Assembly: GCA_027257055.1 (NCBI GenBank)
Contig: JAPVLO010000133.1
Location: forward strand, 5,952,001-6,016,000
Source of the DNA: Cephalopachus bancanus
Taxonomy: Eukaryota > Chordata > Mammalia > Primates > Tarsiidae
Length of the DNA: 64,000 nucleotides
Direction: 5' to 3'
Part shown: positions 1 through 12,190 of the stretch, in pieces
Layout of the letters: each line of letters starts with the position of its first letter
Position numbering within the stretch: the first letter of the stretch is position 1
Translations under genes and position numbers: made by a program
The notes under the pieces: model-generated
Told to the model about the DNA's origin: nothing
The model's input: the letters and a program-made list of their open reading frames with translations, nothing else
The model's database searches: none

Positions 1-713
1 CCCCTCTCCTGCCTTCCTTCATCAGATGTCACCCATTTCTGTGTCTTTGCCCTCCCTAGGTGGTTCTCAAGTCCATTGCCTTCTTTCCACCCCAGATTCC
101 TGGGCTTACCCTGTTGTTTCTTCCCTAGATCACTGTCCCTTCCTTCCAGGTGGTCTTTGCTTTCCTTCTTGCTCCCAAACATGGTCAGAATTACCTCTTA
201 AAACACAAATAACACAGGGCCATTTACCAGTTTAAAAACCTCCAACAACACCCACACCCACACACACAAAACCATGAGTCAATCAAGCAAACCAACACAA
301 GGATTGCCCAAGTCCCCAGTCATGCATTTCCACAGGTACATCTGTAAGCAAATGCTACCATGCTCTGGGAGACCAACAGTAAACCACCAAGAGAGGCTAC
401 CGCCAGGGAGGGGACTGAGGTGCGGGCCACCAGGGCTGTGTGGGCGGAGTGAGCATCATGGAAGGGCCTCAGCTTTATTACTATTTGAATGGTGCAGATT
501 TTGTATTTAATGCATCCAAGTATTACTCACATTTTAAAAAATAAGCAGAATGAACGGTGAAGGTGAGCATCAGCTCCAAAGTAGAAGCATCAACCACCGG
601 GGCTGGGTGACCTGGAGAGGCTTCAGGGCAGCAGGTTCCCACACCTCCCTGGGGATGGGACACACCCACTTCCTTCATACCTTACCTGAGGATTCTCTCC
701 CAGATGCTCTTAC
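1..713. other. intron after the last visible exon
   Basis: No gene or named repeat is recognised here. A short CA-rich stretch lies at about 241-271. The small open frames have no recognisable protein content. Confidence 0.6.
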
Positions 714-858
714 CTTCGTGGTCCACAGTTTGACCGTCCAGTCAAAGGACGACGTGACAAACAGGTGTGAAAAGTCGATTGGGCCCACGGCCATGTGGCA
801 GTTGATCCCTGTCACCGGACCCTGGTGACCCTCAAAGACTTCGCCGATGCCGGCTTTG
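714..858 (-). CDS. DYNC1I1: DYNC1I1 exon: fifth WD40 blade, last exon in window
   Basis: 145 bases: C closing the split Ser codon, then 48 codons ending exactly at a Lys codon before gtaagagc (phase 0). The peptide is [17 protein letters not shown], then HMAVGPIDF, then [18 protein letters not shown]. It carries the best GH...W-x-K WD40 signature in the window. The acceptor is ccatgcag|C. The next exon of the gene is not within positions 1-713, so the gene leaves the window inside an intron. Confidence 0.97.
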
Positions 859-1164
859 CTGCATGGAATGTACATGGGAGAGAATGCCAGTAACCTCCGC
901 AAAGCTGTGACTGCTTTGAAAAAATAAACGTGGCCCCCTGATTACTTCTCCACGACTTACAGTAACAACCATGTGCCACCAAACGAAACCCCTTTCCCAG
1001 TTATGTTGGGGAAAAGAAATTGCTTGCCTACATGCTATGCTAGTTTTTTTATTTAAGAACCAATGTGGGGCAACTCAATTTTTTAAATATTCAGAATTTA
1101 ATATACAATTTTATCGTATAATTCTTTCCAGGAATTCCCCAAATCCTATCACTGTTGATATAGC

Positions 1165-1461
1165 TGTTTTGTTTTGTTTTGTTTTGAGACAGGTTTCATG
1201 TTCTTGTCCAGTCTGGAGTGTAGTGGTGTGATCATGGCTCACAGCCTTGAAATCCTGGGCTCATGTGATCCTCCTGCCTCAGCCTTCTGAGAAGCTGGAA
1301 CTACAGGCATGTGCCACCATGCCTGGCTAATTTTTCTATTTTTTGTACAGATGAGGTCTTGCTATGTTGCCCAGGCCGGTTTTGAACTTCTAGGTCCAAG
1401 CAATCCTTCCACCTCGGCCTCCCAAAGTGTTATGAGTACAGGTGTGAGCCACCGTGCCGGG
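1165..1461 (-). mobile_element. AluJ-like SINE
   Basis: It runs from a T/G-rich tail through 'gagacaggtttcatgttctt' to 'gtgagccaccgtgccggg'. Both arms are present. An imperfect target duplication (AGCTGTTTTG / AGCTATTTTG) flanks it. It is sense relative to DYNC1I1. Confidence 0.9.
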
Positions 1462-1589
1462 GTGATGCAGCTATTTTGATGGAAACAAACCCACAACTCA
1501 GAAGTTGTCCTATTTATAACAAGCCTGCTACATTCCTGATGTGGCATTTTGCACATGCTTGCTTGAACTCCTTTCGAAGAGCCTGTCGG

Positions 1590-1697
1590 TTATAAAACCC
1601 TATGCATCCATTCCATAAGGGCAGACACCTCAACTTTCTTGTGGCCAAGTGTTGAGCATACAGTAAGTGCTCAATAAGTATTTGTTGAATGAAACAG
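1590..1697 (+). mobile_element. probable L2 3' end
   Basis: 'agtaagtgctcaataagtat' followed by 'ttgttgaatgaa' is the classic LINE-2 tail. Confidence 0.6.
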
Positions 1698-2759
1698 CAA
1701 ACAAAAAGAGACAAACTTATGTCCGCTGGCTTTTTGGGAAATAATGATACACATTGGAAAATTTACCCACAGACATATTTCACCTATTTAAGCAAGCTGG
1801 GGCTATTTGCAGACCCCTCTTATCGCATAATATTCTGTATTCAATTGCAGGCAGTTAGGAAAATGTGAGAAAATAGACCTCAAATGCTATATGTTAAAAA
1901 TTCATGTGTACGAGGTCATAAATATGACAAATATGTAGGGATTGTGGAGTCTTAATATTATGTCACTAAGAGTAACAATGAATTTGGTTATTAAAACATC
2001 TGGGCCTCTGGTGTACCAATAAATGTCCGTGTGCTGAGCAGAATTTGGAATCACGAGCAAAGTGCTGCTGTGTGGGTCCCTGTAATAGGCCCTCGGAAAT
2101 TATGCCCAGGATAAGCTAATAGCCACTCCATGCAGGATCATCTAAAATGTGTTCTAATGAACCCCGGGAGCTGACCTTTGAAGTGGCCCCTAGTGAGACT
2201 TCACTGGCTCTTAACAGCAAACTGAAAGGGTTTATAGGGTGCAACATGAGGCCCTTGTTGAGTTTATGAAGTGGATTTGCACCTTCTCTACGTTAGGTGA
2301 AAAGCAGTAACCCCCACTCCCGCAACGACCTCCACGACCCATTTACAATGACTACAAAGCCCACCTGCTACATCACGACCTCACCAGGGACTGTATTTCA
2401 CATCAGAGGGATGGACCAGGGGAGAAGGAAAATTAAGTTTGTTGGAGATTTGTGGAGTGTGCCTCAGGGACCTTTCTGCTGGTGCAAAAGGGACAACAGC
2501 CACAGGGCAGAAATATCCCTGATGCAGAAGGTTGCACACATGAGACAAGCTCAAATCTGAGACACACGCAGAAGCATGTCCTGTGGCTTTTGCAGGTCAT
2601 CAAGGACTGAGATAATGCCCTGGGTGAAGTCAGCCGAGCCTGTGCCCTAGTGACTGGGCACATGTGGATAATGCCGTGGCTCCCTGTCAAGCCCTCAGCC
2701 TTCTCTGTGCCCCTGTGCCATGGATGACATTGGCCTTGTGTTCCTGTCTCCCACTGTCA

Positions 2760-2870
2760 TCAGTCCCCTGAAGGCAGGACCTGGGATGAACAACATCTGA
2801 GGCCTCACTGCATCTAGCAGTGCACTTGGCTCAAGGTAGGAGCACGGTAGGTGTGTAGAGGATAAGTAAC
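2760..2870 (+). mobile_element. possible L2 fragment
   Basis: 'tgaaggcaggacctggga', then 'catctagcagtgcacttggc' and 'ggagcacggtaggtg' follow the order of an L2 3' end, with divergence. Confidence 0.4.
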
Positions 2871-3196
2871 TTTATTGGATCTTTCTACACTGGTGAGACT
2901 TTAATGTGGGGTTTTAGCTAGACTTTCTAAAGGAGGGATGCTGGGCATCGACTTGTAAGGCCTGTCTTCCTAAGTCACCTTTGAGTCACCAGCAGGGCAG
3001 GTGTGGCTTTGTTTCCAGGTGCAGAATGGCAGAAAGAGCACAGCCTGTATTGTTTAGTGGAAAAGACGCACAGCTGAGCTGGGGTGCTTGCTACTTCCAC
3101 AGTTCACAAAAACACAGGGCTAGGAACTTCTCAGAACAGTCTGTGGCTCCTTGGTAAATGTTGACAGTTGAGGATGCGGGCACGAGATGAGAAAAT

Positions 3197-3337
3197 CAGT
3201 TGAACAAGAACTACCAAAGGCAAAGAGAAACTAAGCACATGCACACCCGTGCACACACATGCATGTCTTTGGAAAGGCTCACTGTGTCCACGAGGGTGCT
3301 TAGTTTCTCTTTGCCTTTGGTAGTTCTTGTTCAACTG
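3197..3337. repeat. perfect 42-bp inverted repeat with 57-bp loop
   Basis: The left arm 3197-3238 and the right arm 3296-3337 are exact reverse complements over 42 bases. The spacer is 3239-3295 and is CA-rich at its start. Both arms read CAGTTGAACAAGAACTACCA and onward on opposite strands. It is not part of any repeat family I recognise. Confidence 0.95.
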
Positions 3338-4446
3338 TTAAGTTTTGCAAGCAGTTTTCCATCCAGTTCCAATGATCAACTCTGCCTTATCCTGACAGCT
3401 CTGTACTCGGGCAGCTGCTCATCTGTCTGTCAAGGTTCTTATCACCTGGAAAGGCACGGTGGTTTGGGTGACTCTGTGCCAGCTTCTCTGCCTGGGAGAA
3501 AACGCTTTAATGAACTTCTCTGTATTATCTGGAAACTGTCATTTCTTGGCTCCGCATAAAGATTTTTAGCTCATTACTTAATATGTGATAGGCAAAGAAT
3601 CAAAGATGAAATAGAAATAGTTTGGTAAGAGAAAATTGGCAAAGTGAACAATTGAAGTAAAATGTGATTAATGCTGTGGGGAAAGACGCACATGAAGCAG
3701 TAAGGCTGCTGATGGCCCATGGCGTGTCCTGTTGGCTCCATGTTAATCTTCTCCATAGCACCCCTCAAACTAGCCCATTGCACTCTGATGTCCCTTCTCT
3801 GGGGACTTAATAAATCTAGCAAACCATTCGAATGTCCCCTCTTAGGGGACATGAAGAACTTGCTGGTTATTATATAGAACAGAAAAATGCCAGCACAAAG
3901 TTTTCAAAAATGTATGTTTTCTTGAAGTTTTTTGTTCAAATTGCAGGAAAAAAGTAAATACAGATGGACTCACTATATGTTGAGATATGATCGTTCAGTT
4001 GAGAAGTGTTTTTTAGGAGAAATGAGTGCATCCTTCCACATTGTCTTCCAACAACAGACTAGACAATAAATGACCTATTATTAATGTGGGAGGAAGAAAA
4101 CTAGACTGTGCTGTCTGCATGGATAGAAAAATCACCAGGTGGAAGTCGTCCAACAAATCACTATTGCACATGTATCCGTGAACTGCTTCCCATGTTACCA
4201 CACATTAGAAAAATAAGATATAAAATTTTGATTTCTTTTGTCATAAATAAATTCCTTTATGCCAAAAATTCCATTATAAGCCAAATATCATTACAATAAA
4301 AGAATTGGTCCCACACTATACTATTTTAAATGAAGAGATTCGTTTTTCACCATTTCATAAAGTGCAGTCAAGTGGCCACTGGGTGACCCTAAAGATGTCT
4401 CCGAGTGCAAAGAGCTGGACATGGACTAGCGTGTCAGCCTCACCCC

Positions 4447-4557
4447 AGTTAGAATGTGAGCTCCTGCCTGTCTTGTTCCTCACTGGAGCCATATGGCAGT
4501 ACTGGGTGTATGGCAGGCTCTTAGGAAACCTTCCTTGAAAGAATGAATGAGTGAAAG
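4447..4557 (+). mobile_element. probable L2 3' end
   Basis: 'gttagaatgtgagctcctgc' begins it and 'gaaagaatgaatgagtg' ends it, as in L2 tails. Confidence 0.55.
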
Positions 4558-4800
4558 GAATGAAAATTCCGTGGGATGTAAAGGAAGGAGTGATTTTCTT
4601 TGCCCAAGGATCAGGAGAAGTTTCAACATGGAATGGACTCTACGCTGGCTTTTAAATAATGAAGAATCAGCCAGATGAAGAAGAGAGATATGCTGGGCCT
4701 GGCGGAAGAACCGAAAGTACAAACTCAAGGATGCATAAGGCATGAGCCGTCTGCCGGGTGAACCATGCTCAGGGTGAGCTGTGCACAGGTGATTCGTGTG

Positions 4801-5062
4801 CAAGGCAGGGGATGTCTCTTCGTCTAATCAAGAGAGAGAAGGACCAGGCCCTTTGTGCAGTGGGCCTCTCCTCCCTGTTGTCCATGAAAGCTAGCCTGAG
4901 ACCTTCAGTCCCTGTGTAGATACGGGAGTCTGCAGGCATGCTGAACTCATAAAAATGACTTGGAGCCCCTGCATTGCTGGTTTTAACCTAAACAAATCCA
5001 TGCATCATCCACAAAATGGGCGATTAAACATTCCTAACTAGAAGGTTTGCTCCTATGTCTGT
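4801..5062 (+). repeat. 262-bp block, copy A (unidentified repeat)
   Basis: It runs from CAAGGCAGGGGATGTCTCTT to GCTCCTATGTCTGT. It pairs along its whole length with 7129-7390 in the same orientation, at roughly four-fifths identity by eye. Shared words include AACTCATAAAAAT, GGAGTCTGCAG and ATTCCTAACTAGA. The similarity stops abruptly at both ends. I do not recognise the family. Confidence 0.85.
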
Positions 5063-5354
5063 AAGCCACGTACGGAGCTTGTGGCCCTGATGGGTACCTG
5101 GCTGGAGCCTGCAGATGTGTGGAGGGATTGGGCTGGGGAGGGCAGATGGCCAGGTGGGACATGTCCTGAAGCCTGGCTATCCTCTCTCAAGGCTTGCGAC
5201 CCACCCAAGACAGGTGAATGGTGGACACCAGAGCAGCCATGCTGTCCCTTTCTCCAGAAATGCCTTTCTCTTCAGGCAGGGGGTCATCCCCCAGAATGCG
5301 ACAAGGGACTCCAGAAACGAGGACTGCGTCAGCAGGAAGAAAACAGAAACTCAC

Positions 5355-5488
5355 CTTCCGTGACGGCAGGCTGTATAGACTGTCCCCTCCTCGCTACCAA
5401 CCACAAAATTGTTGACATCGCCTGTAGGGAAGGCCATCCCAGTCACGGCAACAGGCTTGGACTTGTTGTACACCAATTCCATGCTCTC
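5355..5488 (-). CDS. DYNC1I1: DYNC1I1 exon: fourth WD40 blade
   Basis: 134 bases: 44 codons plus AG of a split Ser codon. The peptide begins [17 protein letters not shown] and ends [14 protein letters not shown]. The acceptor is tcctag|GAG and the donor GGAAG|gtgagt. The intron that follows is phase 2, and the codon is completed by C in the next exon. [11 protein letters not shown] distinguishes DYNC1I1 from DYNC1I2 in my memory of the two proteins. Confidence 0.97.
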
Positions 5489-6222
5489 CTAGGAAACACA
5501 TGCGGTCATGTTTGCATCCATTAACTCCTCGCCACACCAAGGACAGCATGGAAAATCACTTGGCTCAATGGTCTGTTTGCTGTTCACACAGCGTTAAAAA
5601 AGACCCCGCTGTGCCAGAGACCATGGGGGCTGCCCTGACACCCGGCCCTGGGGGGGCTCCAGTTTCAGGCGGGCTGGGTTTCATCAACACATGCTGCCGC
5701 GCCTTTTGGCAGGCGGGGATGACAGGTAAGATCTCCGAGAGTAATGGTGCAGAAACCCAGGACAAGGCTATGATGGCCACACTTGGCAGCTCCAGGCTCT
5801 AATAAAACACACAGTACCCCCGTATTTACAAACATTTTCAAAATCAATTGTTCGTGAGGAGACGCATGTATTAATATCAGATGTGCTAAGCACATTTGTC
5901 AAATCAAGCGTGTGTGTCTTCGACAGACTAAAACCAGAGAGTTGTCACCCAGGTCATAAAAACCAGATTTCAATGGGTACTGGATTTCATGAAGGGAAGC
6001 TGCTGGGTGTGCAGGCCATGCACCTGCAAAGACTGATGTTTAAATGCATCGTTAACACACACCACAAGACTCTTATTTTATACAGAATGATTTTTAAGAT
6101 TAGGAATGAAAGATTTCAAGTTTTAAAAGATACACTGCTGAATTAAGTTAAATGACAGAGGAAAATAATTAATGATAATGTCCTTCAGCCCCTTTTGTGT
6201 ATATGAAATCATTAAAAAAAAA

Positions 6223-6519
6223 TTTTTTTTTTGAGTCGGGTCTCACTTTGTTGCCGGGATTGGAGTGCTGTGGCATGACCACAGCTACTGTAGCCTCAAC
6301 CTGCTGGGCTCAGATGATCCTTCTACCTCAGCCTCCTGAATAACTGGGACTACAGGTGTACACCACCTTGCCTGAGTAATTTTTTTTATTTTTTATTTTT
6401 ATAAAGGCAGAGTCTTGCTATGTTGCCTAGGCTGGTCTCAAGCTCCTGGGCTCAAGAAATCCTCTTGCCTTGGCTTCCAAAAGTGCTAGGATTACAGAAG
6501 TGAGTCACTGTACCGTGTC
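6223..6519 (-). mobile_element. AluJ-like SINE
   Basis: It has a T-rich tail, then 'gagtcgggtctcactttgtt', a middle 'tttatttttataaaggcaga', and ends 'gtgagtcactgtaccgtgtc'. It abuts the next Alu in the same orientation. Confidence 0.9.
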
Positions 6520-6523
6520 AGAA

Positions 6524-6806
6524 TTTTTTTTTTTTTGAGTGAGGGTCTCATTTTGTCACTCAAAAGTGCAGTAGCGCAATCATAACTCATCACAGCCTCG
6601 AACTCCTAGGCTCACGCAATCCTCCGACCTTGACCTTCCAAGTAGCCGGGACTATAGGCATGCACCACCATGCTTGGTTAATTTTTAAATTTTTTGTAGA
6701 GATGAGGTCTCGCCATGTTGCCCAGGCTGGTCTGGGCTCAAGTAATCTTCCCATCTCAGCCTCCCAAAGTCCTGGGATTACAGGCATGTGTAAAAACGTC
6801 AGCCTG
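6524..6806 (-). mobile_element. AluJ-like SINE
   Basis: T13, then 'gagtgagggtctcattttgt', then both arms, with a degenerate head 'taaaaacgtcagcctg' instead of the usual GGCC start. Confidence 0.88.
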
Positions 6807-6977
6807 AAATAATTTTTAAAAATCATTCTGGGATATTATATCATCAGAGTTGCTTGGGAGTTCAGGCTTTCTTGCACAAACAAATAAACTGGGTCATTTC
6901 AGCCAAGAAGTCCAACAATCGGAGGCATGCACTAAAGTTGTAGGTGGCACAGACCACAAATCCTGCATGAGACCCTA

Positions 6978-7007
6978 CACACACACACACATACACACAC
7001 ACACAAA
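6978..7007. repeat. (CA)n microsatellite
   Basis: CA dinucleotides with one AT interruption. Confidence 0.9.
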
Positions 7008-7128
7008 TTCTGTGTGAGACCCCTACACAAAAAGCATGTCAGTATCTGGGCCAAACAGAGGATGCTGGGACAATGTAACACAGAAAGGGGGACCACACAA
7101 GAGTTCTCCTCATCACTGACATTAGCAG

Positions 7129-7390
7129 CAAGGCAGGGGACATCTCTTCGCCCAATTGGGAGAGACAAGGACCAGGCCCACTATGCAATGCACCCCTCCT
7201 TCCTGCTGCCCGTGGGAGCCAACCAGAGACCCTCAGTAGCTGTGTAGACACTGGAGTCTGCAGACCTGCCAAACTCATAAAAATAGCTCAGAGCCCCTGC
7301 ACAACTGGTTTTAACCCAAAGAAATTCATGCGTCATCAGCAAAATGGGTGATTAAAAATTCCTAACTAGATGGTTCGCTCCTATATCTGT
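7129..7390 (+). repeat. 262-bp block, copy B (unidentified repeat)
   Basis: This is the partner of 4801-5062. It starts CAAGGCAGGGGACATCTCTT and ends GCTCCTATATCTGT. Fourteen bases later comes an A12 run (about 7406-7417), which could be a degraded poly(A) tail. Confidence 0.85.
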
Positions 7391-7910
7391 TTAATCTCTA
7401 TGCTTAAAAAAAAAAAACAACACCACATTGCTGATAATTTGAAGACAAAGTCATAAAACGCTCACATGCAACTCCAGGTCTGTGTCGTGTTAAATTCAGC
7501 AGAACTGAGGACCTGTCACAATGCAGTTTTACTAGCACTTGCTCTCTCTGCTGCCCCTGAGACTATAAAAACTCTCTTGAGTCCTAGGATTCTTCACATC
7601 TGTGTTTTGTGGAGACTTTAGTCAAGGAGGGTCTTTACTGTTTCTACATTTCCTAATGTACGTTTTATAACTTCAATGTCTTCTAAAATTGAGAGAACGA
7701 TATTCTAGGGCTGTGATTTCAAGAAATGGAATAGGGAGATTAAAGTGGAGAATGTTCTCCTCGGTGTTTTTGACTGTTTTCTTCATGTTTCCTTACATCT
7801 TTGTGAAAACCTATAACAAGGAACTCTTCTTTGTGGTTTTCAGATGGAGGATAGCAAAAAAAACAGGTTTATTTCCTATAAAGACGATGTGAAGAATGTG
7901 TCTGTATGTG

Positions 7911-7950
7911 TTCATACATGTATGTGTGTGTCTCTGTGTATGTACATATA
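7911..7950. repeat. TG/TA-rich low-complexity tract
   Basis: Alternating purine-pyrimidine sequence of TGTG, CATACATG and TGTGTG words next to an Alu tail. Confidence 0.7.
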
Positions 7951-8128
7951 TTTTGTTTTGTTAGTTTGTGTTTGAGGCAGTGTCTTGCTCTGATGCTCAG
8001 GCTGCAGTGCAGTGGTGCAATCATGGCTCACTGCAGCTTCCTAACTCCTGGGCTCAAGCGATCCTCCTGACTTAGCCTCCTGAGTAACTGGGACCACAGG
8101 TGTGCGCCACCATGTACGGTCAGTTTAC
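7951..8128 (-). mobile_element. Alu fragment, one arm
   Basis: It starts with a T/G-rich tail and 'gaggcagtgtcttgctctga', and breaks off after 'gtgcgccaccatgtacggtc'. The second arm is missing. Confidence 0.85.
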
Positions 8129-8142
8129 GTACATGTATTTTG

Positions 8143-8440
8143 TTTTTGTTTTTGTTTTTTTGAGTTGGAGTCTCACTCTGTCACCCAGCCTGGATGAAGT
8201 GGCCGCTCCCGGCCACTGCAGCCTCGACCTGCTGGGCTCCTGCCATCCTTCCACCTCAGCCTTCCAAGTAGCTGGAACTACAGGTGCGGGCTATGATGCC
8301 CGGCTAATTTTTTATTTATTATAGAGATGAGGTCTCGCCAAGTTGCTCAGGCCGGTCTCGAACCTGTGGGCTCAGGCAATCTACTCACCTCGGCTTCCCA
8401 AAGCGCTGGAATTACAGTCTGAGCCACCGAGCCCGGTCCA
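8143..8440 (-). mobile_element. strepsirrhine-type Alu with target duplication
   Basis: It shows the words 'gccgctcccggccactgcag' and 'aattacagtctgagccac'. It keeps the 'caagttgctcaggccggtc' segment that is shortened in other copies here. The target duplication is TACATGTATTTTG (8130-8142) and TACATATATTTTG (8441-8453), one mismatch. Confidence 0.93.
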
Positions 8441-9082
8441 TACATATATTTTGAAAGTGGCATTGAGACGCCTTTCTTTCACTTCTGCTGTCTGTTTGGT
8501 CCCCATCACTGCAATCAGCACTGGATTGGAAACTTTGGAACTTTTTCATTTTTGACTTCTCATGTGTTGAGCAAGGAAAGCCCAGAACCTTACTAACAAG
8601 CATTCTGGAGGGGAAAACAGATGGTCCGACAGATCCTCACACACACATGTGGCTGTCTGAGCTACAAGTACAAGCAAAGACTTGAATTTCTGCTTGGTGC
8701 TGGGTGGGGGTGAGGGGCGCCCTTCCTCAAGGCAAGTGCCTGGCAGGGATTGCTCTCCCAAGTGTCAACCCCATTTGTATTTGCTGGCATAGTGGCAGGG
8801 TGGGTGCAAGTCATACCACTGGCAGCTCCCATCATTGCTACACTTTACATTGGATTATTTCATTGTCACTTGAAACTGACCTGAGGATTAACGTATTATG
8901 ATAATGACGTGATGTGTGGTGGAGGAAATGGGTCTTGGCTGCAAGAGGAGTTGCCAAAAGCAGACTCTGCTCTCAAGGGCACCCACCCATTAGTCTCTGC
9001 CCCTCTGGACTTTAGGAACCGCGTTCTGTAAGCCGGGACCGCTCTTAGCCAGGAGGTGCTCACATGTAGGAAAACAGCCCAC

Positions 9083-9196
9083 CTGTGGTGTGGAGAGCAT
9101 GTCCAGGCTCCAGGAGCACATCTTGCCATCAGTGGAGACAGTGATGAGGTTGTGAGCATTCTGGGTCCCAACCACGTTGACGCAGTACACGGGATG
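9083..9196 (-). CDS. DYNC1I1: DYNC1I1 exon: third WD40 blade
   Basis: 114 bases, 38 codons, phase 0 at both ends. The peptide runs [16 protein letters not shown], then [16 protein letters not shown] and MLSTPQ. SWSLD stands in the WD position. The acceptor is ttttgcag|CAT and the donor CAG|gtgggc. The joined protein here is unbroken with the neighbouring exons and shows no lesions. Confidence 0.97.
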
Positions 9197-11386
9197 CTGC
9201 AAAACAGAGACACAGGGGCTCAGAGCACAGCCGGGGGCCATGTTGACAGGTGGGTGTCAGCATGTGACTGTGGAATGAAGACTAAGGGGACACAGTCCCA
9301 CAGATCTCGGGTCACCTGACACTGTAGATGTCAGCCTTATTTCTCTCCGAGAGCCCTGGCAGTCATGCATCATGGGGAACATACAAAGCTCCACCCTCTC
9401 AGTTGGACACCAAGCAGGAGATTAGGGGGCAGATTGGGGAGGGGAAGAGGGGAGGCACAGCAAATGCACAAGGGTGGGTGGGGCAGACAGGGAGGTGGGT
9501 CTGAGTCACTCGGACACGTCTTTACTGCGTGGTTTGGCTTCTAAGCTCAACACAGGTGATGGCAAAAGATAGTTCTCAGAAGGGTGGAACCATCACCTCT
9601 TGGAAGGAATGTGTACTGCCCAATCTGGAGTTCGGTGCATTGGTGTCACCATGCCCATTGTTAATGTTCTTTACAGAAAGTGGTAAAGAGTCAACAGCCT
9701 TTTAAATTTGGGTGGAGGAGAGATACTGGTGGTGAAATCATTGGCACAATGCACCTAGGGATATAAAATTAGGGTCTTTTATGTTACAGCAAAAATCTAG
9801 GCTCATGATAGATTTCTTTTCCAAGATGGAGGCTTAGACTTGGCTGAGGTCTTGAGAAAGATCATTCATGTCCCAGGACCTCTAAGCAGGATGCTCTGAC
9901 CTTCTGTGGTGCTCAAATGGGCTGTCCCACACCACGGGACCCTAAGTTGGAGGCTAATGTCATTTGCAGCTGCACAGCAAGTGCTGAATGAGCAGCCCCT
10001 GCGCAATCTGGGTTAGATGCCTGCAGTTTGGTCATTGGGGGCCAGACCGCACCTGCCCGACGCATCTCTGTGCAGGCAGCTAGCGGTCTGAGTCTTTCCC
10101 CAGAAGCGACTATCCCTAAGACCTCGCCACAACTACACAGGAGGCGGCTCTCATGTTGGAAAGCTGACTTTATATAAAGGATGTTCTCCAGCTACTGTTA
10201 TCCTATAACCTGCTGGCCAGGAGTAGCGGGAGGCCTCATCTGAGCTGCCGTTTGTCTGTTCTGCTCTGTCCTCATGGGGCACCAGCCTTAGCACCCATCC
10301 CTTGGGAGTGTTTTCTTCAAGAATGGAGATAAGGGACACTCAAGGGGACCCTTGCAGTGTGGTGCCCTCTGGGGCCCACCAGCCTAATGCAGTCCAGCTC
10401 TGTAAATGTGGATGGATGGTTGTTTCTTGTCACCCCCTGTTTCAGCCAAGTCTTGTCTTGCTCATATCCTCACCAGGGCTTCCAATTCCCCCTTGGGTAC
10501 CTGGCTTTCAAGTCCCTCCCCACCCTTACTTGACCTCTCTCTTTTGGGTGAGCTCCATCTTGGCTGGGTTCATCTGGAGGTGATATGCTGAGCGGGAATC
10601 AGGATCATCTATCCCGCATTCAGTGTAGAGAACGGAGAAAGAGCAGAATAGTGAAATTTGGGTGTCATGGGGGGGCGGTCACCGTGTGTAGTAAGAAGGA
10701 CACCCACACAGATGCAGCCTGAGGCAACAGTTTTTTGACAACAGCGTCACCCTTGACCCACGCCAATGGACAGTCCACCATGTCTCGACGGGAACTTTCG
10801 CATCCATCAGCCCCAGTGGCCCCGTACAGGTGCGTGTGCGGGTCTGCAGCCACACGGGACCTCAGTGGGGCCCTATGGTTATGTCATGGGGACTGGTGAG
10901 CTGTGGGACTTCAGGCAACGCTCTTGCCCCAGGCACCGGGGTGTGGAGGCTGAGGTGGTATACAAATTCACGCCTGGAGCCACACGGACACAGGGCTCAT
11001 CCTCAGAAAGAGGAAGGGAAGTCGTACATGCTCACCCAAGCAGGAGGCTTCTAAAATAGAGGCCTGGGAGGCAGGATGAAGGGTGGCCAGGAGCCTGAAT
11101 GCCATCTTATGTTTTCATGGATATGCAGTGAGTATCAGAATAAATCACAGAAACTCTGATGGACCAAGACTCTGAAGGGTATGGTAGGCAAGGAGATGAA
11201 TGTAGAATGGTATGGGTGGGAGAGGAAGGATGTGAAGAAGGATGCCCAGAGCTGGATGCCTGGAGAAGGGGCGATTTTGCCCTTCCAGGCTTCCATACTC
11301 TCTGCCAGTGCTTTCACGAGGAATAAAACGTGGTTTAAAGGAAAAAAGAGAGGGGAAAGGAAACCAAAACAGAAGCAGACACGGGG

Positions 11387-11456
11387 CATGCACACACACA
11401 GACACACACAAACAGACACACACATGGCATACTCACAGGCATACTCACACGCACAG

Positions 11457-11510
<54 letters not shown>
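11387..11510. repeat. (CA)n microsatellite, compound
   Basis: Imperfect ACACAC/AGACACAC from 11387, then pure (CA) over about 51 bases at 11459-11509. The open frames here are artefacts of the repeat. Confidence 0.97.
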
Positions 11511-12190
11511 CTCTACTTAATGGAAAGAAAAGGCAACAGGCAGCTCATGTTTCCAGGATTGCTGCCAGATTGTTTTTATTTGTTTTAGAAATGAACAAAC
11601 TGTGTGATACAAGGATTTGCTGTAATTAAGATTTCCTGCTGTCCCCAGGCACACGTGCAGTGGACATGGGAGGAAGAGTCAGCAGCGTGCGGTGGCCGCT
11701 TGTGCCTCAGCCTGGAACCCATCAGCCGGCAGTGACAGGTGAGAGACCGTCACTGCATTCACCACTTGCTTCTAGCGATGGGTTGGACAAAGCCAGCAAG
11801 AGAGAAAAACGGATGTGTTTTTGTTTTGTTTTCTGGCACAAATGATGTCACCAAGTTTGATGACAATAGTATTTTAGCTGTGATAGTCACACTTTAAGTT
11901 ATTTAAAAAAGCAATGTGAACTCTTTGGAAGCGTTGCTGGGTTTGGAATCTCCCAGAAGCTTGTTGCTAAACGTTCTAACATTTGAATTCATAACATTGG
12001 AAATTTTGGAAGTTACATCCATAACATACCCAGCATCCACACAGAGCCAAGACATGGCTTCCCACAACTCAGTCTCTGTGCAGAGCTGCCTTCTCCTGGG
12101 CCTCAATTTTCTGTGATTAGTTTGGCGGAACGGGGTGGAAGAGCAATTTCCCGACTCCAAAGAACCAGTCTCACCTGCCTGCGTCTCTGG

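Larger units (their letters stand above)
859..5354. other. DYNC1I1 intron, 4.5 kb
   Basis: It contains one AluJ, three probable L2 ends, a perfect 42-bp inverted repeat (3197-3337) and the first of two 262-bp related blocks (4801-5062). The stretches 1698-2759, 2871-3196 and 3338-4446 look like unique sequence in which I see nothing. Confidence 0.8.
5489..9082. other. DYNC1I1 intron, 3.6 kb
   Basis: It contains two abutting AluJ copies, an Alu left arm, a strepsirrhine Alu, a CA repeat (about 6978-7007) and the second 262-bp block (7129-7390). I recognise nothing in 5489-6222, 7418-7910 and 8454-9082. Confidence 0.8.

Noticed and set aside
11135..11588. Cys/Val and His/Thr repeat proteins
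   Set aside because: Artefacts of the CA microsatellite read in several frames.
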